64,000 nucleotides of DNA, taken from contig JACKLN010000008.1 in NCBI GenBank assembly GCA_024235855.1, forward strand, positions 1 to 64,000. The letters are read 5' to 3'. Origin of the DNA: Burkholderiaceae bacterium (lineage in GTDB: Bacteria; Pseudomonadota; Gammaproteobacteria; Burkholderiales; Burkholderiaceae_C). Under the pieces are notes generated by a model. That model ran no database searches and was not told where the DNA came from. It saw nothing but the letters and a program-made list of their open reading frames with translations. Each line of letters opens with the position of its first letter. Within the stretch, counting starts at the first letter, position 1. Positions 9,250 to 17,182 of the stretch are shown here, piece after piece. A program made the position numbers and the translations under genes.

Positions 9250-10158
9250 TCAGCGCGGGGCCGGGTCGGGACCGGCCAGCACCTCGGCCTCCCCCTGCGC
9301 CAGCAGCGACTTCAGCAGCGGCGGCATGAAGTGGCGCTTGACGGTGATGGCATAGAACTGCTCGTGCAGCCCCGGCACCACGGCCAGTTCGCGCAGCACG
9401 CCGCTGCGCAGCTCGTCCTGCACCACCACGGTGGGCAGCAAGGCCGGGGCCCCCGCGTCGCGTGCCAGCAGCCGCAACGTCGCCATGTCGTCCACCTCGG
9501 CGCGCACCTGCGGCCGCAGGCCGCGCTGTTCGCACCAGAGGTCGAAGCCGGCGCGGATGCCGTGCGCGCGGCTGGGCAGCAGCAGCGGGCGGGTGGCGAT
9601 GTCGTCCGGAAAGGCGAAGGCCTCGCCGCGGGCCGGCCCGACCAGGCTCACCGGCTGGCGTGCGATGCGCCGGCAGCGCCACGGCGCGTCGCCGGTGCCG
9701 TCCACGGCCTGGTTGGCCAGCACCAGGTCCAGCGTGTGCACCTGCAGGCGACCCAGCAGTTCGTCCAGGCTGCCGGACTGCAGCAGCAGCTCCACGTCGT
9801 CGCGGCGCAGCAGCGGGCGCAGCAGGTTGTCCTGGAAGTTGCGCGACAGCGTGGCCACCGCCCCGATGCGCAGCACCTGCCGCCCAGGGCCCTGGCCTTC
9901 GCGCAGCAGCGCCAGCAGTTCGTTGCCGGCGCTGAAGATGGATTCGGCGTAGCTCAGCGCCAGCTGCCCGGCCTCGGTGAGCCGCAGCTGGCGCTGGCGC
10001 CGCTCGAACAGCGGCTGGCCGAACTGGTCCTCGAGCTGGCGGATCTGGGTGGACAGCGCCGACGGCGAGACGTGCAGGCGCTCGGCCGCGCGCGTCAGGT
10101 GGCCCTCCCGCGCCACGGCCCAGAAGGCGTGCAGGTGCAGGTAGTTCAGGCGCTGCAT
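9250..10158 (-). CDS. LysR-family regulator (NhaR-like), probable controller of dabBA
   Basis: 302 residues. The N-terminal winged helix-turn-helix spans about residues 1-60 ([19 protein letters not shown]). It is followed by a LysR substrate-binding domain from about residue 90. The opening [19 protein letters not shown] resembles NhaR-type members, which respond to ions. The gene is divergent from dabB across a 74-base AT-rich gap, the classical arrangement in which a LysR protein controls the neighbouring operon. A role in sensing bicarbonate, CO2 or pH is inference from this position. Confidence 0.9.
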   Translation of the reverse strand: MQRLNYLHLHAFWAVAREGHLTRAAERLHVSPSALSTQIRQLEDQFGQPLFERRQRQLRLTEAGQLALSYAESIFSAGNELLALLREGQGPGRQVLRIGAVATLSRNFQDNLLRPLLRRDDVELLLQSGSLDELLGRLQVHTLDLVLANQAVDGTGDAPWRCRRIARQPVSLVGPARGEAFAFPDDIATRPLLLPSRAHGIRAGFDLWCEQRGLRPQVRAEVDDMATLRLLARDAGAPALLPTVVVQDELRSGVLRELAVVPGLHEQFYAITVKRHFMPPLLKSLLAQGEAEVLAGPDPAPR

Positions 10159-10232
10159 GTTCTGTTTTGATTAACGCTTTCTACGAAACATTGAATTTTA
10201 CAGATTGAAAGGCATCGCGCACGATCGCCACC
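10159..10232 (+). promoter_or_regulatory. divergent promoter region between the LysR gene and dabB
   Basis: A distinctly AT-rich island (10161-10210) in very GC-rich surroundings. TTGATT at 10167-10172 could be a -35 box for dabB, with ATTGAA at 10190-10195 as a weak -10 box 17 bases downstream. The region is also the expected site for LysR binding. Confidence 0.45.
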
Positions 10233-11768
10233 ATGCTCGAATCCCTGCCCTCACCCCTCCTGGCGCTCCTGCTCGCCGTACCTGCCGCGCTGCACGGCGT
10301 GGCGGCCCTCACGGCGCACCGCAGCCCACGCGACACCGCCTGGTGGCGCGCCGAGGCCGCCTCGGCCGTCGGCGCCGGGGTGGGCGCGCTGCTGCTGGTC
10401 CTGGCGCTGGTCTCGGGCACCACGGTCGCTGCCGGTCTGCGCCTGGACGCCCCCGGCGCCACCGTGCTGCTGCTCGTGGGCTTCGTCGGCTGGGTCATCG
10501 TGCGCTTCTCGCACCGCTACCTGCAGGGCGAGCGCGGCGAGCGCCGCTACCTGGCGTTGATGTCGGCCACGCTGGCGGCCGTGTCGCTGGTGCTGGTGGC
10601 CGACCACCTGCTGCTGCTGGCCGCGGCCTGGATCGGCACCAGCCTGACGCTGCACCGCCTGCTGCGCTTCTACGCCGAGCGCCCCGCGGCACGCATGGCT
10701 GCGCACAAGAAGTTCCTGGCGGGCCGCATCGCCGACGCGGCGCTGCTCGGCGCCATCGCGGTGCTGAGTGCCGCCTACGGCACGCTGTCGCTGGACGCGA
10801 TGCTGACCGCCGCCGCCGCCCAGGGCGTGCCGCCGCTGGCCCAGGCGGGCCTCCTGCTGCTGGTGGTCACCGCGCTGCTGAAGTGCGCGCAGATGCCGCT
10901 GCACGGCTGGCTGATCCAGGTCATGGAGGCCCCGACACCGGTCTCCGCGTTGCTGCACGCCGGTGTCGTCAACCTCGGCGGCTTCGTGCTGATCCGCTTC
11001 GCGCCGATGCTCGCCGAGGCCATGCCGGCCCAGGTGCTGCTGGCCGTCGTGGCCACGGCCACCGTGGTGATGGCCACGCTGGTGATGGGCACGCGCATCA
11101 GCGTCAAGGTGATGCTGGCCTGGTCCACGGTGGCGCAGATGGGCTTCATGCTGCTGCAGGTCGCGCTCGGCCTGCCGGCGATGGCGCTGCTGCACCTGGT
11201 GGCGCACTCGCTGTACAAGGCGCACGCCTTCCTGTCGGCCGGCGGCGTGGCGCAGCGGCGCCAGGCGCTGCGGCTGACGGCACCGGCGGTGCCGCCGTCG
11301 GCCACGCGCTGGGCCCTGGCGGCCATGGCCAGCGTGGCCGCGGTGGTCGGCACCGGGCTGGCCACCGGCACGCGCTGCCCACGCCCGCGGCCGCGCTGGC
11401 CGGTGCCGTGCTGGCCGCCGCGCTGTCGCCGCTGCTGCTGGCAGCGGGCGCGCGTCGCGCCGGCGCTCGGCGTGGCCGCGGGCTGGCTGGCCGGTCACGC
11501 GCTGGCCTCGGCCGTCGTCACGCCGGTGGCCGCGGCGCCCGCGGGGCTGGTGATCGTCGTCGCCGTGGCCCTGGCCGCCCTGTTCGTGCTGCAGGCGCTG
11601 ATCGCGCTGCGCCCCGCCGCCGCCTGGGTCCGGCGCCTGCACCCCTGGGCCTATGGCGGCTTCCACCTCGACGAGCACGTCAGCGCGTGGCTGTTCGCCC
11701 GCTGGCCCATTCCACCGGCGCCGGCCGCCTTGCCACCGTCGCTCGCCACCGAAGGAGCCCGCGCATGA
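10233..11768 (+). CDS. dabB: DabB: proton-conducting membrane subunit of the DAB inorganic-carbon pump, with two compensating frameshifts
   Basis: 511 residues, a polytopic membrane protein related to NADH dehydrogenase subunit NuoL/MrpA. KFLAGRIAD, LLKCAQMPLHGWL and PTPVSALLHAG are typical of the proton-conducting transporter family. Lys residues in the membrane helices fit proton passage. In known DAB systems DabB energises DabA so that CO2 is converted to bicarbonate in one direction. Residues about 381-407 are Arg/Cys/Pro/Trp-rich and unlike a membrane helix. The same DNA in another frame (from about 11369) reads HALPTPAAALAGAVLAAAL, as expected for a helix. A lost base near 11366 and a gained base near 11455 would explain this. 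The stop overlaps the dabA start (ATGA). Confidence 0.85.
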   Translation: MLESLPSPLLALLLAVPAALHGVAALTAHRSPRDTAWWRAEAASAVGAGVGALLLVLALVSGTTVAAGLRLDAPGATVLLLVGFVGWVIVRFSHRYLQGERGERRYLALMSATLAAVSLVLVADHLLLLAAAWIGTSLTLHRLLRFYAERPAARMAAHKKFLAGRIADAALLGAIAVLSAAYGTLSLDAMLTAAAAQGVPPLAQAGLLLLVVTALLKCAQMPLHGWLIQVMEAPTPVSALLHAGVVNLGGFVLIRFAPMLAEAMPAQVLLAVVATATVVMATLVMGTRISVKVMLAWSTVAQMGFMLLQVALGLPAMALLHLVAHSLYKAHAFLSAGGVAQRRQALRLTAPAVPPSATRWALAAMASVAAVVGTGLATGTRCPRPRPRWPVPCWPPRCRRCCWQRARVAPALGVAAGWLAGHALASAVVTPVAAAPAGLVIVVAVALAALFVLQALIALRPAAAWVRRLHPWAYGGFHLDEHVSAWLFARWPIPPAPAALPPSLATEGARA

Positions 11769-14083
11769 ACGCCCCCCTGACCCCGGACGCGCTGCACGCG
11801 CAGACCCTGGCCGACGCCGTCGCCGACGCCTGCGGCCGCATCGCGCCGAGCTGGCCGCTGGACCGCTTCATCGCCGTCAACCCGCACTGGGGCTGGACCG
11901 ACCGCCCGATCGCCGAGGCGGCCGCCACGGTGGGCGTGCTGGCCGGCATGCGCCTGGTGCCCGACGCGTCGCCCGCCCGCCGGCCGCTGCTGGCCGACCT
12001 GGCCGGCCGCCGCGACGCCGTGGTGCACCAGATCAGCCAGCACTGCGCCGCCTACTTCGACGATGGCCAGGCGCGCTGGCACGCCGCCATCGACGAGGGC
12101 CTGTACGCCGGCTGGCGCCGCCAGCTGCCGCACGATCGGGGCATGGCCTGGCCGCCGCGGCGCGCTGCGGCGCTGGCGCTGCTGGCCGACTGGCCCGACG
12201 AGCCCATGGCCGCCATCGACACCGCCCTGAAGCGCCTGCAGGTGCCGGCGGATGGCTGCGGCGCCTGCCTGACCGCCTGGCTGATGGACCTCAACGGCTG
12301 GGCGTCGGCCTGTGCGTGGCGCCATTGGCAGGCCGGCCTGACGCAACAGGACGCGCATGACCTGCGCAACGACCTGCTGGCCATGCGCGCCACCTGGGAC
12401 GCGTTGCTGGCCGACGCCCTGCCCGGCCCGCAGGTGGCCGACTGGGCCACGGCCTGGAGCACCGTGCCGGCGGCCATCGCCGCCGAGCGCGCGCGCCAGG
12501 CCGCCGGCTGGGCGCGCATGGGCGAATCCGAGGCCGCTGCGCAGCGCGAGGTGATGGCGGCCATCACGCAGTCGGCGCGCGCGCCGGCCGCCCCGCCGGT
12601 GCCGCGCGTGCAGGCCGTGTTCTGCATCGACGTGCGCTCCGAACCGCTGCGGCGCGCGCTCGAGGCCGCCGACCCCACCATCCACACCCGCGGCTTCGCT
12701 GGCTTCTTCGGCCTGCCGGCTGCCCACCGGCCGCTGGGCAGCGACTGGCAGCAGCCGCAGCTGCCGGGGCTGCTGGCGCCGGCGGTCACCATCGACGACG
12801 GCCCGGCCGACCGCTCGCTCGGCGAGGCCCTGGTGGCGCGCCGCCGCGCCCGGCTGGCCGCCGACGCATCCTGGGACGGCTGGCGCGGCACACCGGCCCA
12901 TGGCTTCGGCTTCGTCGAGTCCTGCGGCCTGCTGTACGCGGCCGACCTGCTGCGCCAGAGCCTGCCGTCGACGGCCGCGCCGCAGCCCTGGCAGGTGGCC
13001 GGCCTGCGCGCCGACGAGGTCGCGGCCCTGCGCCCGGCGCTGCAGATCGACCCCGCGGCGGGGGCCCGCCTGGCCGCCGGCGTGCTGCGTGCGATGGGCA
13101 TGACGCGCGGCTTCGCGCCCCTGGTGCTGCTGTGCGGCCACGGCGGCCAGAGCGCCAACAACCCGCATGCCGCCGGCCTGGACTGCGGCGCCTGCGGCGG
13201 GCAGACCGGCGAGGTCAACGCCCGCGCGCTGGCGGCGCTGCTCAACGACGCCGCCGTGCGCGACGCGCTGCGTGCCGAGGGCATTGACATCCCCGCCGGC
13301 ACCCACGTGCTGGCCGGCCTGCACGGCACGACGACCGACGAGGTGACGCTGTACGACACCGCGGGCGTGCCGGATGCGCTGCGTGCGCACCTGGCGGCGC
13401 TGCAGCAGGCGCTGGCGGCGGCTGGCGACGCGGTGCGTGCCGAGCGCGCGCCGGGCCTGGGCCTGCCTGCGATGGCAGCCCCGGCGCTCAGGCGCGCCCT
13501 GCAGGAACGCGCCAACCACTGGGCCGAGACGCGGCCGGAATGGGCCCTGGCCGACAACGCCGCCTTCGTGGGCGCGCGCGCGCTGCCCGCACCAGGGGGC
13601 GCCGACCTGGGCGGACGCGCCTTCCTGCACGACTACGACCACCGGCTGGACCCGGACCGCAACGTGCTGACACTGATCCTGACCGCGCCGGTCGTGGTGG
13701 CGCACTGGATCAACCTGCAGTACCTGGCCTCCAGCGTCGACCCGCAGCGCCAGGGCAGCGGCAACAAGCTGCTGCACAACGTGGTCGGCGGTGGCATCGG
13801 CGTCTTCGAGGGTAACGGCGGCGATCTGCGCATCGGCCTGCCCTGGCAGTCGGTGCACGACGGCGAGCGGCTGCGCCACACACCGCGGCGGCTGTCGGTC
13901 TTCGTCGAGGCCCCGCGCGACGCGATCGACGGCGTGATCGCCGCGCACGAGACGGTGCACCGGCTGGTCGACCATGGCTGGTTGCACCTGCTGGCAATCG
14001 AGGGCGACGAAGCGAAGCCCGTGTTCCACCGCCGGCGGCCCGGCGGCGGCTGGGTGGCTGTGGTGGAAAGGCCGGCATGCTGA
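11765..14083 (+). CDS. dabA: DabA: carbonic-anhydrase-like subunit of the DAB inorganic-carbon pump (DUF2309)
   Basis: 772 residues. The beta-carbonic-anhydrase-like zinc site can be traced: Cys287 and Asp289 in VFCIDVRSE, His459 in [13 protein letters not shown], and Cys474 in LDCGACGG. The spacing equals that of the characterised Halothiobacillus DabA. With membrane partner DabB it hydrates CO2 vectorially to accumulate bicarbonate for carboxylases. ATG 11765 is chosen because it overlaps the dabB stop. The same frame is open far upstream but runs through dabB. The last seven bases overlap cysD, so dabB-dabA-cysD is one tightly coupled operon. Confidence 0.95.
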   Translation: MNAPLTPDALHAQTLADAVADACGRIAPSWPLDRFIAVNPHWGWTDRPIAEAAATVGVLAGMRLVPDASPARRPLLADLAGRRDAVVHQISQHCAAYFDDGQARWHAAIDEGLYAGWRRQLPHDRGMAWPPRRAAALALLADWPDEPMAAIDTALKRLQVPADGCGACLTAWLMDLNGWASACAWRHWQAGLTQQDAHDLRNDLLAMRATWDALLADALPGPQVADWATAWSTVPAAIAAERARQAAGWARMGESEAAAQREVMAAITQSARAPAAPPVPRVQAVFCIDVRSEPLRRALEAADPTIHTRGFAGFFGLPAAHRPLGSDWQQPQLPGLLAPAVTIDDGPADRSLGEALVARRRARLAADASWDGWRGTPAHGFGFVESCGLLYAADLLRQSLPSTAAPQPWQVAGLRADEVAALRPALQIDPAAGARLAAGVLRAMGMTRGFAPLVLLCGHGGQSANNPHAAGLDCGACGGQTGEVNARALAALLNDAAVRDALRAEGIDIPAGTHVLAGLHGTTTDEVTLYDTAGVPDALRAHLAALQQALAAAGDAVRAERAPGLGLPAMAAPALRRALQERANHWAETRPEWALADNAAFVGARALPAPGGADLGGRAFLHDYDHRLDPDRNVLTLILTAPVVVAHWINLQYLASSVDPQRQGSGNKLLHNVVGGGIGVFEGNGGDLRIGLPWQSVHDGERLRHTPRRLSVFVEAPRDAIDGVIAAHETVHRLVDHGWLHLLAIEGDEAKPVFHRRRPGGGWVAVVERPAC

Positions 14084-14973
14084 CCCACCTGCAGCGCCTG
14101 GAGGCCGAGGCCATCCACATCCTGCGCGAGGTGGTGGCCGAGTGCGAGCACCCGGTGATGCTCTACAGCATCGGCAAGGACTCCACCGTGATGCTGCACC
14201 TGGCGATGAAGGCCTTCTGGCCCGCGCCGCCGCCGTTCCCGCTGCTGCACATCGACTCGACCTGGGAGTTCCGCGAGATGTACGCGTTGCGCGACCAGGT
14301 CGCCGATCGGTACCGCGTCGAGGTGCGGGTACACCACAACCCCGAGGCGCTGCGCCAGGGCATCAACCCCTTCGACCACGGCAGCGAGATCCACACCGAC
14401 CTGTGGCGCACCCAGGGCCTGAAGCAGGCGCTGGAGGCCGGGCGCTACGACGCGGCCTTCGGCGGCGGCCGGCGCGACGAGGAGAAGAGCCGCGCCAAGG
14501 AACGCATCTTCAGCGTGCGCAGCGCGCAGCACCGCTGGGACCCCAAGGCCCAGCGGCCCGAGCTCTGGCGCCTGTACAACGCCCGCAAGCGCCCGGGCGA
14601 GTCGCTGCGCGTGTTCCCCATCAGCAACTGGACCGAACTCGACATCTGGCAGTACATCCACCAGGAGCAGATTCCCATCGTGCCGCTGTACCTGGCCGCC
14701 GAGCGGCCGGTGGTGGAGCGCGACGGCACGCTGCTGATGGTGGACGACGAGCGTTTCCCTTTGCGCGCCGGTGAGGCGCCCGAGCAGCGCTGGGTGCGCT
14801 TCCGCACGCTGGGCTGCTACCCGCTGACCGGGGCCATGGACTCGCGCGCGACCACCTTGCCCGACGTGATCCAGGAGATGCTGCTCACCCGCACCAGCGA
14901 ACGCCAGGGCCGCGTGATCGACCGCGACGGCCAGGCATCGATGGAGCGCAAGAAGCAGGAAGGCTACTTCTGA
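14077..14973 (+). CDS. cysD: CysD: sulfate adenylyltransferase subunit 2, without adjacent cysN
   Basis: 298 residues, full length for CysD. The ATP pyrophosphatase P-loop YSIGKDST lies at residues 30-37. [16 protein letters not shown] and the C-terminal ERKKQEGYF are typical of the family. CysD forms adenylylsulfate from ATP and sulfate, normally in complex with the GTPase CysN. No cysN follows: 16 bases downstream an opposite-strand gene ends. Its start lies within the dabA 3' end (7-base overlap), so expression is tied to dabBA. Whether it pairs with a distant CysN or has another role is unknown. Confidence 0.93.
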   Translation: MLTHLQRLEAEAIHILREVVAECEHPVMLYSIGKDSTVMLHLAMKAFWPAPPPFPLLHIDSTWEFREMYALRDQVADRYRVEVRVHHNPEALRQGINPFDHGSEIHTDLWRTQGLKQALEAGRYDAAFGGGRRDEEKSRAKERIFSVRSAQHRWDPKAQRPELWRLYNARKRPGESLRVFPISNWTELDIWQYIHQEQIPIVPLYLAAERPVVERDGTLLMVDDERFPLRAGEAPEQRWVRFRTLGCYPLTGAMDSRATTLPDVIQEMLLTRTSERQGRVIDRDGQASMERKKQEGYF

Positions 14974-14989
14974 CGGCGCCCAGCAAGAT

Positions 14990-16612
14990 TCAGCGGGTGA
15001 AGCGCTCGCGCAGCTTGAGCTTCCAGAACTTGCCGGTGCTGTTGCGCGGGATGGCGTCGATGATCTCGTAGCGGTCCGGGCACTGCCACTTGGCGAAGCC
15101 GGCGGCCATCAGGTGTTCACGCATGGCCTCGGGTTCGAACCCGGCACCGGGCTTGAGCACCAGGCAGGCCAGCGGCCGTTCGCTCCAGCGTTCGTCGGGG
15201 ATGGCGATCACCGCCGCCTCGGCCACCGCGGGGTGGCTCATCAGCGCGTTCTCCAGGTCCACCGAGCTGATCCATTCACCGCCGGACTTGATCAGGTCCT
15301 TGCTGCGGTCGGTGATGCGCAGGAAACCCAGGTCGTCCAGCGTGGCCACGTCGCCGGTGCGCAGCCAGCCGTCTGGCGTGAACTTGTCGGCCGGCGATCC
15401 GACCCCGTGGTAGGCGCCGGTGATGAAGGGCCCGCGCACCTGGATCTCGCCCATGCTGCGGCCGTCGTGCGGCACGTCGGCACCGTCGTCGTCGCACAGG
15501 CGCAGGTCCACCAGCGGCACGGTCACGCCGGCCATCGCGGCGCGGCGGTAGCGCTCGTCGGCGCCGGCGTCCTGGAGTTCGACCCGGGGATAGGACACGG
15601 TGGCCAGCGGCGAGGTCTCGGTCATGCCCCAGCCCTGCTGCAGCCACACGCCGTGGCGGTCGAAAGCGCGGATCAGCGATTCCGGCACCGCCGCGCCGCC
15701 CACCAGCGAGCGCAGGCCCTGGGGCATCGTCCAGCGGCCGGGCTGTTCGGTGAGCGCGCGTTCGTAGGCCTGGATCATCGTCAGCCAGATCGTCGGCACC
15801 CCCAGGGCCAGCGTGGGCGGCTCGATCTGCATCAGATCCAGCAGATCATCGGCGTGCAGGTGCGGGCCCGGGAACACCAGCTTGGTGCCGCACATCACCG
15901 CGCCGTAGGGCGTGCCCCAGGCGTTGGCGTGGAACATCGGGGCCACGGGCAGCAGCACGTCGGTGTTCTTCAGGCCCCAGTGGTCGCCCATGCAGCCCAC
16001 CAGCGCATGCAGGACCGTGGAGCGGTGCGAATACACCACGCCCTTGGCACTGCCCGTGGTGCCCGAGGTGTGGCACATCGACACCGGGGCGTGCTCGTCG
16101 TGCGGCACGAAGCTGAAGCCGTCGGGGTCGGCGCCGGCCAGCAGCGACTCGTAGTCGTCGGCACCGTCAGGCACCGGCGCCCCGGAGAACGGGAACACGA
16201 TCACGCGCTCGAAGCGGTGCTGCGCCATCACCTGCTGCGCCAGCGGCCACAGGATGTCGTCGACGATCAGGAAGCGGTCGCCGGCGTCGGCGGCGATGGC
16301 GCCGATCTCGCCCGGCGGCAGGCGCAGGTTCAGCGTGTGCATCACGCCGCCGGCGGCCGGGATGCCGAAGTAGGCCTCCAGGTGCACGTGGTGGTTCCAG
16401 CACAGCGTGGCGACCACGTCGCCCGGCTGCAGGCCCAGGCGCTGCAGCACCGAGGCCAGCGCACGCGTGCGGCGGTGCCACTGCGCATAGGTGTGCGTGC
16501 GCAGCGACTTGTCGGGCAGGCGCGAGACGATCTGCTGCGTGGCAAACGTCCGCCCCGCGCGTTCCAGCAGCCCGTTCAACGACAGGCCCACGTCCATCAT
16601 CGTCGTCTGCAT
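14990..16612 (-). CDS. AMP-dependent fatty-acid/acyl-CoA ligase
   Basis: 540 residues, ANL superfamily. It activates a carboxylic acid to an acyl-adenylate and then to the acyl-CoA. The phosphate-binding loop is HTSGTTGSAKGVVYSHR near residues 181-197. QGWGMTETSP gives the A5 motif, DGWLRTGDVATLD the A7 motif, and the C-terminal catalytic Lys lies in NSTGKFWK. The pattern fits medium- or long-chain fatty acid CoA ligases (AlkK-like), but the substrate cannot be fixed. It converges with cysD and is followed at its 5' side by the DUF2242 lipoprotein gene in the same direction, 21 bases apart. Confidence 0.9.
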   Translation of the reverse strand: MQTTMMDVGLSLNGLLERAGRTFATQQIVSRLPDKSLRTHTYAQWHRRTRALASVLQRLGLQPGDVVATLCWNHHVHLEAYFGIPAAGGVMHTLNLRLPPGEIGAIAADAGDRFLIVDDILWPLAQQVMAQHRFERVIVFPFSGAPVPDGADDYESLLAGADPDGFSFVPHDEHAPVSMCHTSGTTGSAKGVVYSHRSTVLHALVGCMGDHWGLKNTDVLLPVAPMFHANAWGTPYGAVMCGTKLVFPGPHLHADDLLDLMQIEPPTLALGVPTIWLTMIQAYERALTEQPGRWTMPQGLRSLVGGAAVPESLIRAFDRHGVWLQQGWGMTETSPLATVSYPRVELQDAGADERYRRAAMAGVTVPLVDLRLCDDDGADVPHDGRSMGEIQVRGPFITGAYHGVGSPADKFTPDGWLRTGDVATLDDLGFLRITDRSKDLIKSGGEWISSVDLENALMSHPAVAEAAVIAIPDERWSERPLACLVLKPGAGFEPEAMREHLMAAGFAKWQCPDRYEIIDAIPRNSTGKFWKLKLRERFTR

Positions 16613-16633
16613 GGCGGGTCTCCGTCGGGGTGG

Positions 16634-17182
16634 TCAGCGCTCGGCCGGCAGCACGAGCTTGATCAGCGCATGGAAACGGTCATAGAAGGCCGGGTCGCGC
16701 ACCGTCTGCACGCCCACCTTGACCAGCGAATCCTCGCTGGAGCCCACGGGCAACGAGATCGATCCCAGCGCGCTCACGCCCAGGCTGGACGAGGTGGTGG
16801 ATTTCTTCACCACGTACTGGTCCTCCCACGCCGTGACATAGGCGCTGGCGGCTCGGTCGGCCGCGTCGTCGGGCACGCAGGTGACCTGCAGCTTGAGCTC
16901 GACGTGGCGGTCCTTCTCCGGCTGGAAGAACTTGCTGCCCACGAGCACCACGCGGTCGTTGCGCGACAGCACGTAACCCTGGCTCAGCAGCGCCCGCCGC
17001 GCGCCTTCGCAGACGTCCTCGGCGCCTCGGGGGTAGCGGTGCGCGTGCGACGACGTGGCCTCGAAGCGTTCGCTCAGGTGCACCGGTGGCGGCGGGTCCG
17101 ACAGCGTGGGCATCTCCGGCACGGCGCAGCCGCCGAGCACGGCCAGGCCCGCCAGCGCGGGCACCCAGGGCAGGCGGGGCAT
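16634..17182 (-). CDS. DUF2242-type lipoprotein
   Basis: 182 residues. Lipobox LGGC with Cys near residue 19, so a lipid-anchored envelope protein is expected. FFQPEKDRHVELKLQVTC and a C-terminal segment ending in FHALIKLVL fit the DUF2242 lipoproteins of betaproteobacteria. The function is unknown. Its start codon shares one base with the polA stop (TGATG), so it is translated together with polA; I see no functional reason for the pairing. Confidence 0.85.
   Translation of the reverse strand: MPRLPWVPALAGLAVLGGCAVPEMPTLSDPPPPVHLSERFEATSSHAHRYPRGAEDVCEGARRALLSQGYVLSRNDRVVLVGSKFFQPEKDRHVELKLQVTCVPDDAADRAASAYVTAWEDQYVVKKSTTSSSLGVSALGSISLPVGSSEDSLVKVGVQTVRDPAFYDRFHALIKLVLPAER

Noticed and set aside
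6678..9329. An 883-codon frame on the plus strand opposite parC
   Set aside because: Composition is the antisense shadow typical for high-GC genes and no motif is present.
10205..14083. One very long open frame covering dabB and dabA
   Set aside because: The upstream part is the Arg/Ala-rich shadow of dabB in another frame. DabA starts at 11765, except that a short segment near 11369-11455 is the true dabB reading displaced by the frameshifts.
14974..15000. Remnant of cysN after cysD
   Set aside because: Only 16 bases separate cysD from the convergent ligase gene and nothing resembles the CysN N-terminus.
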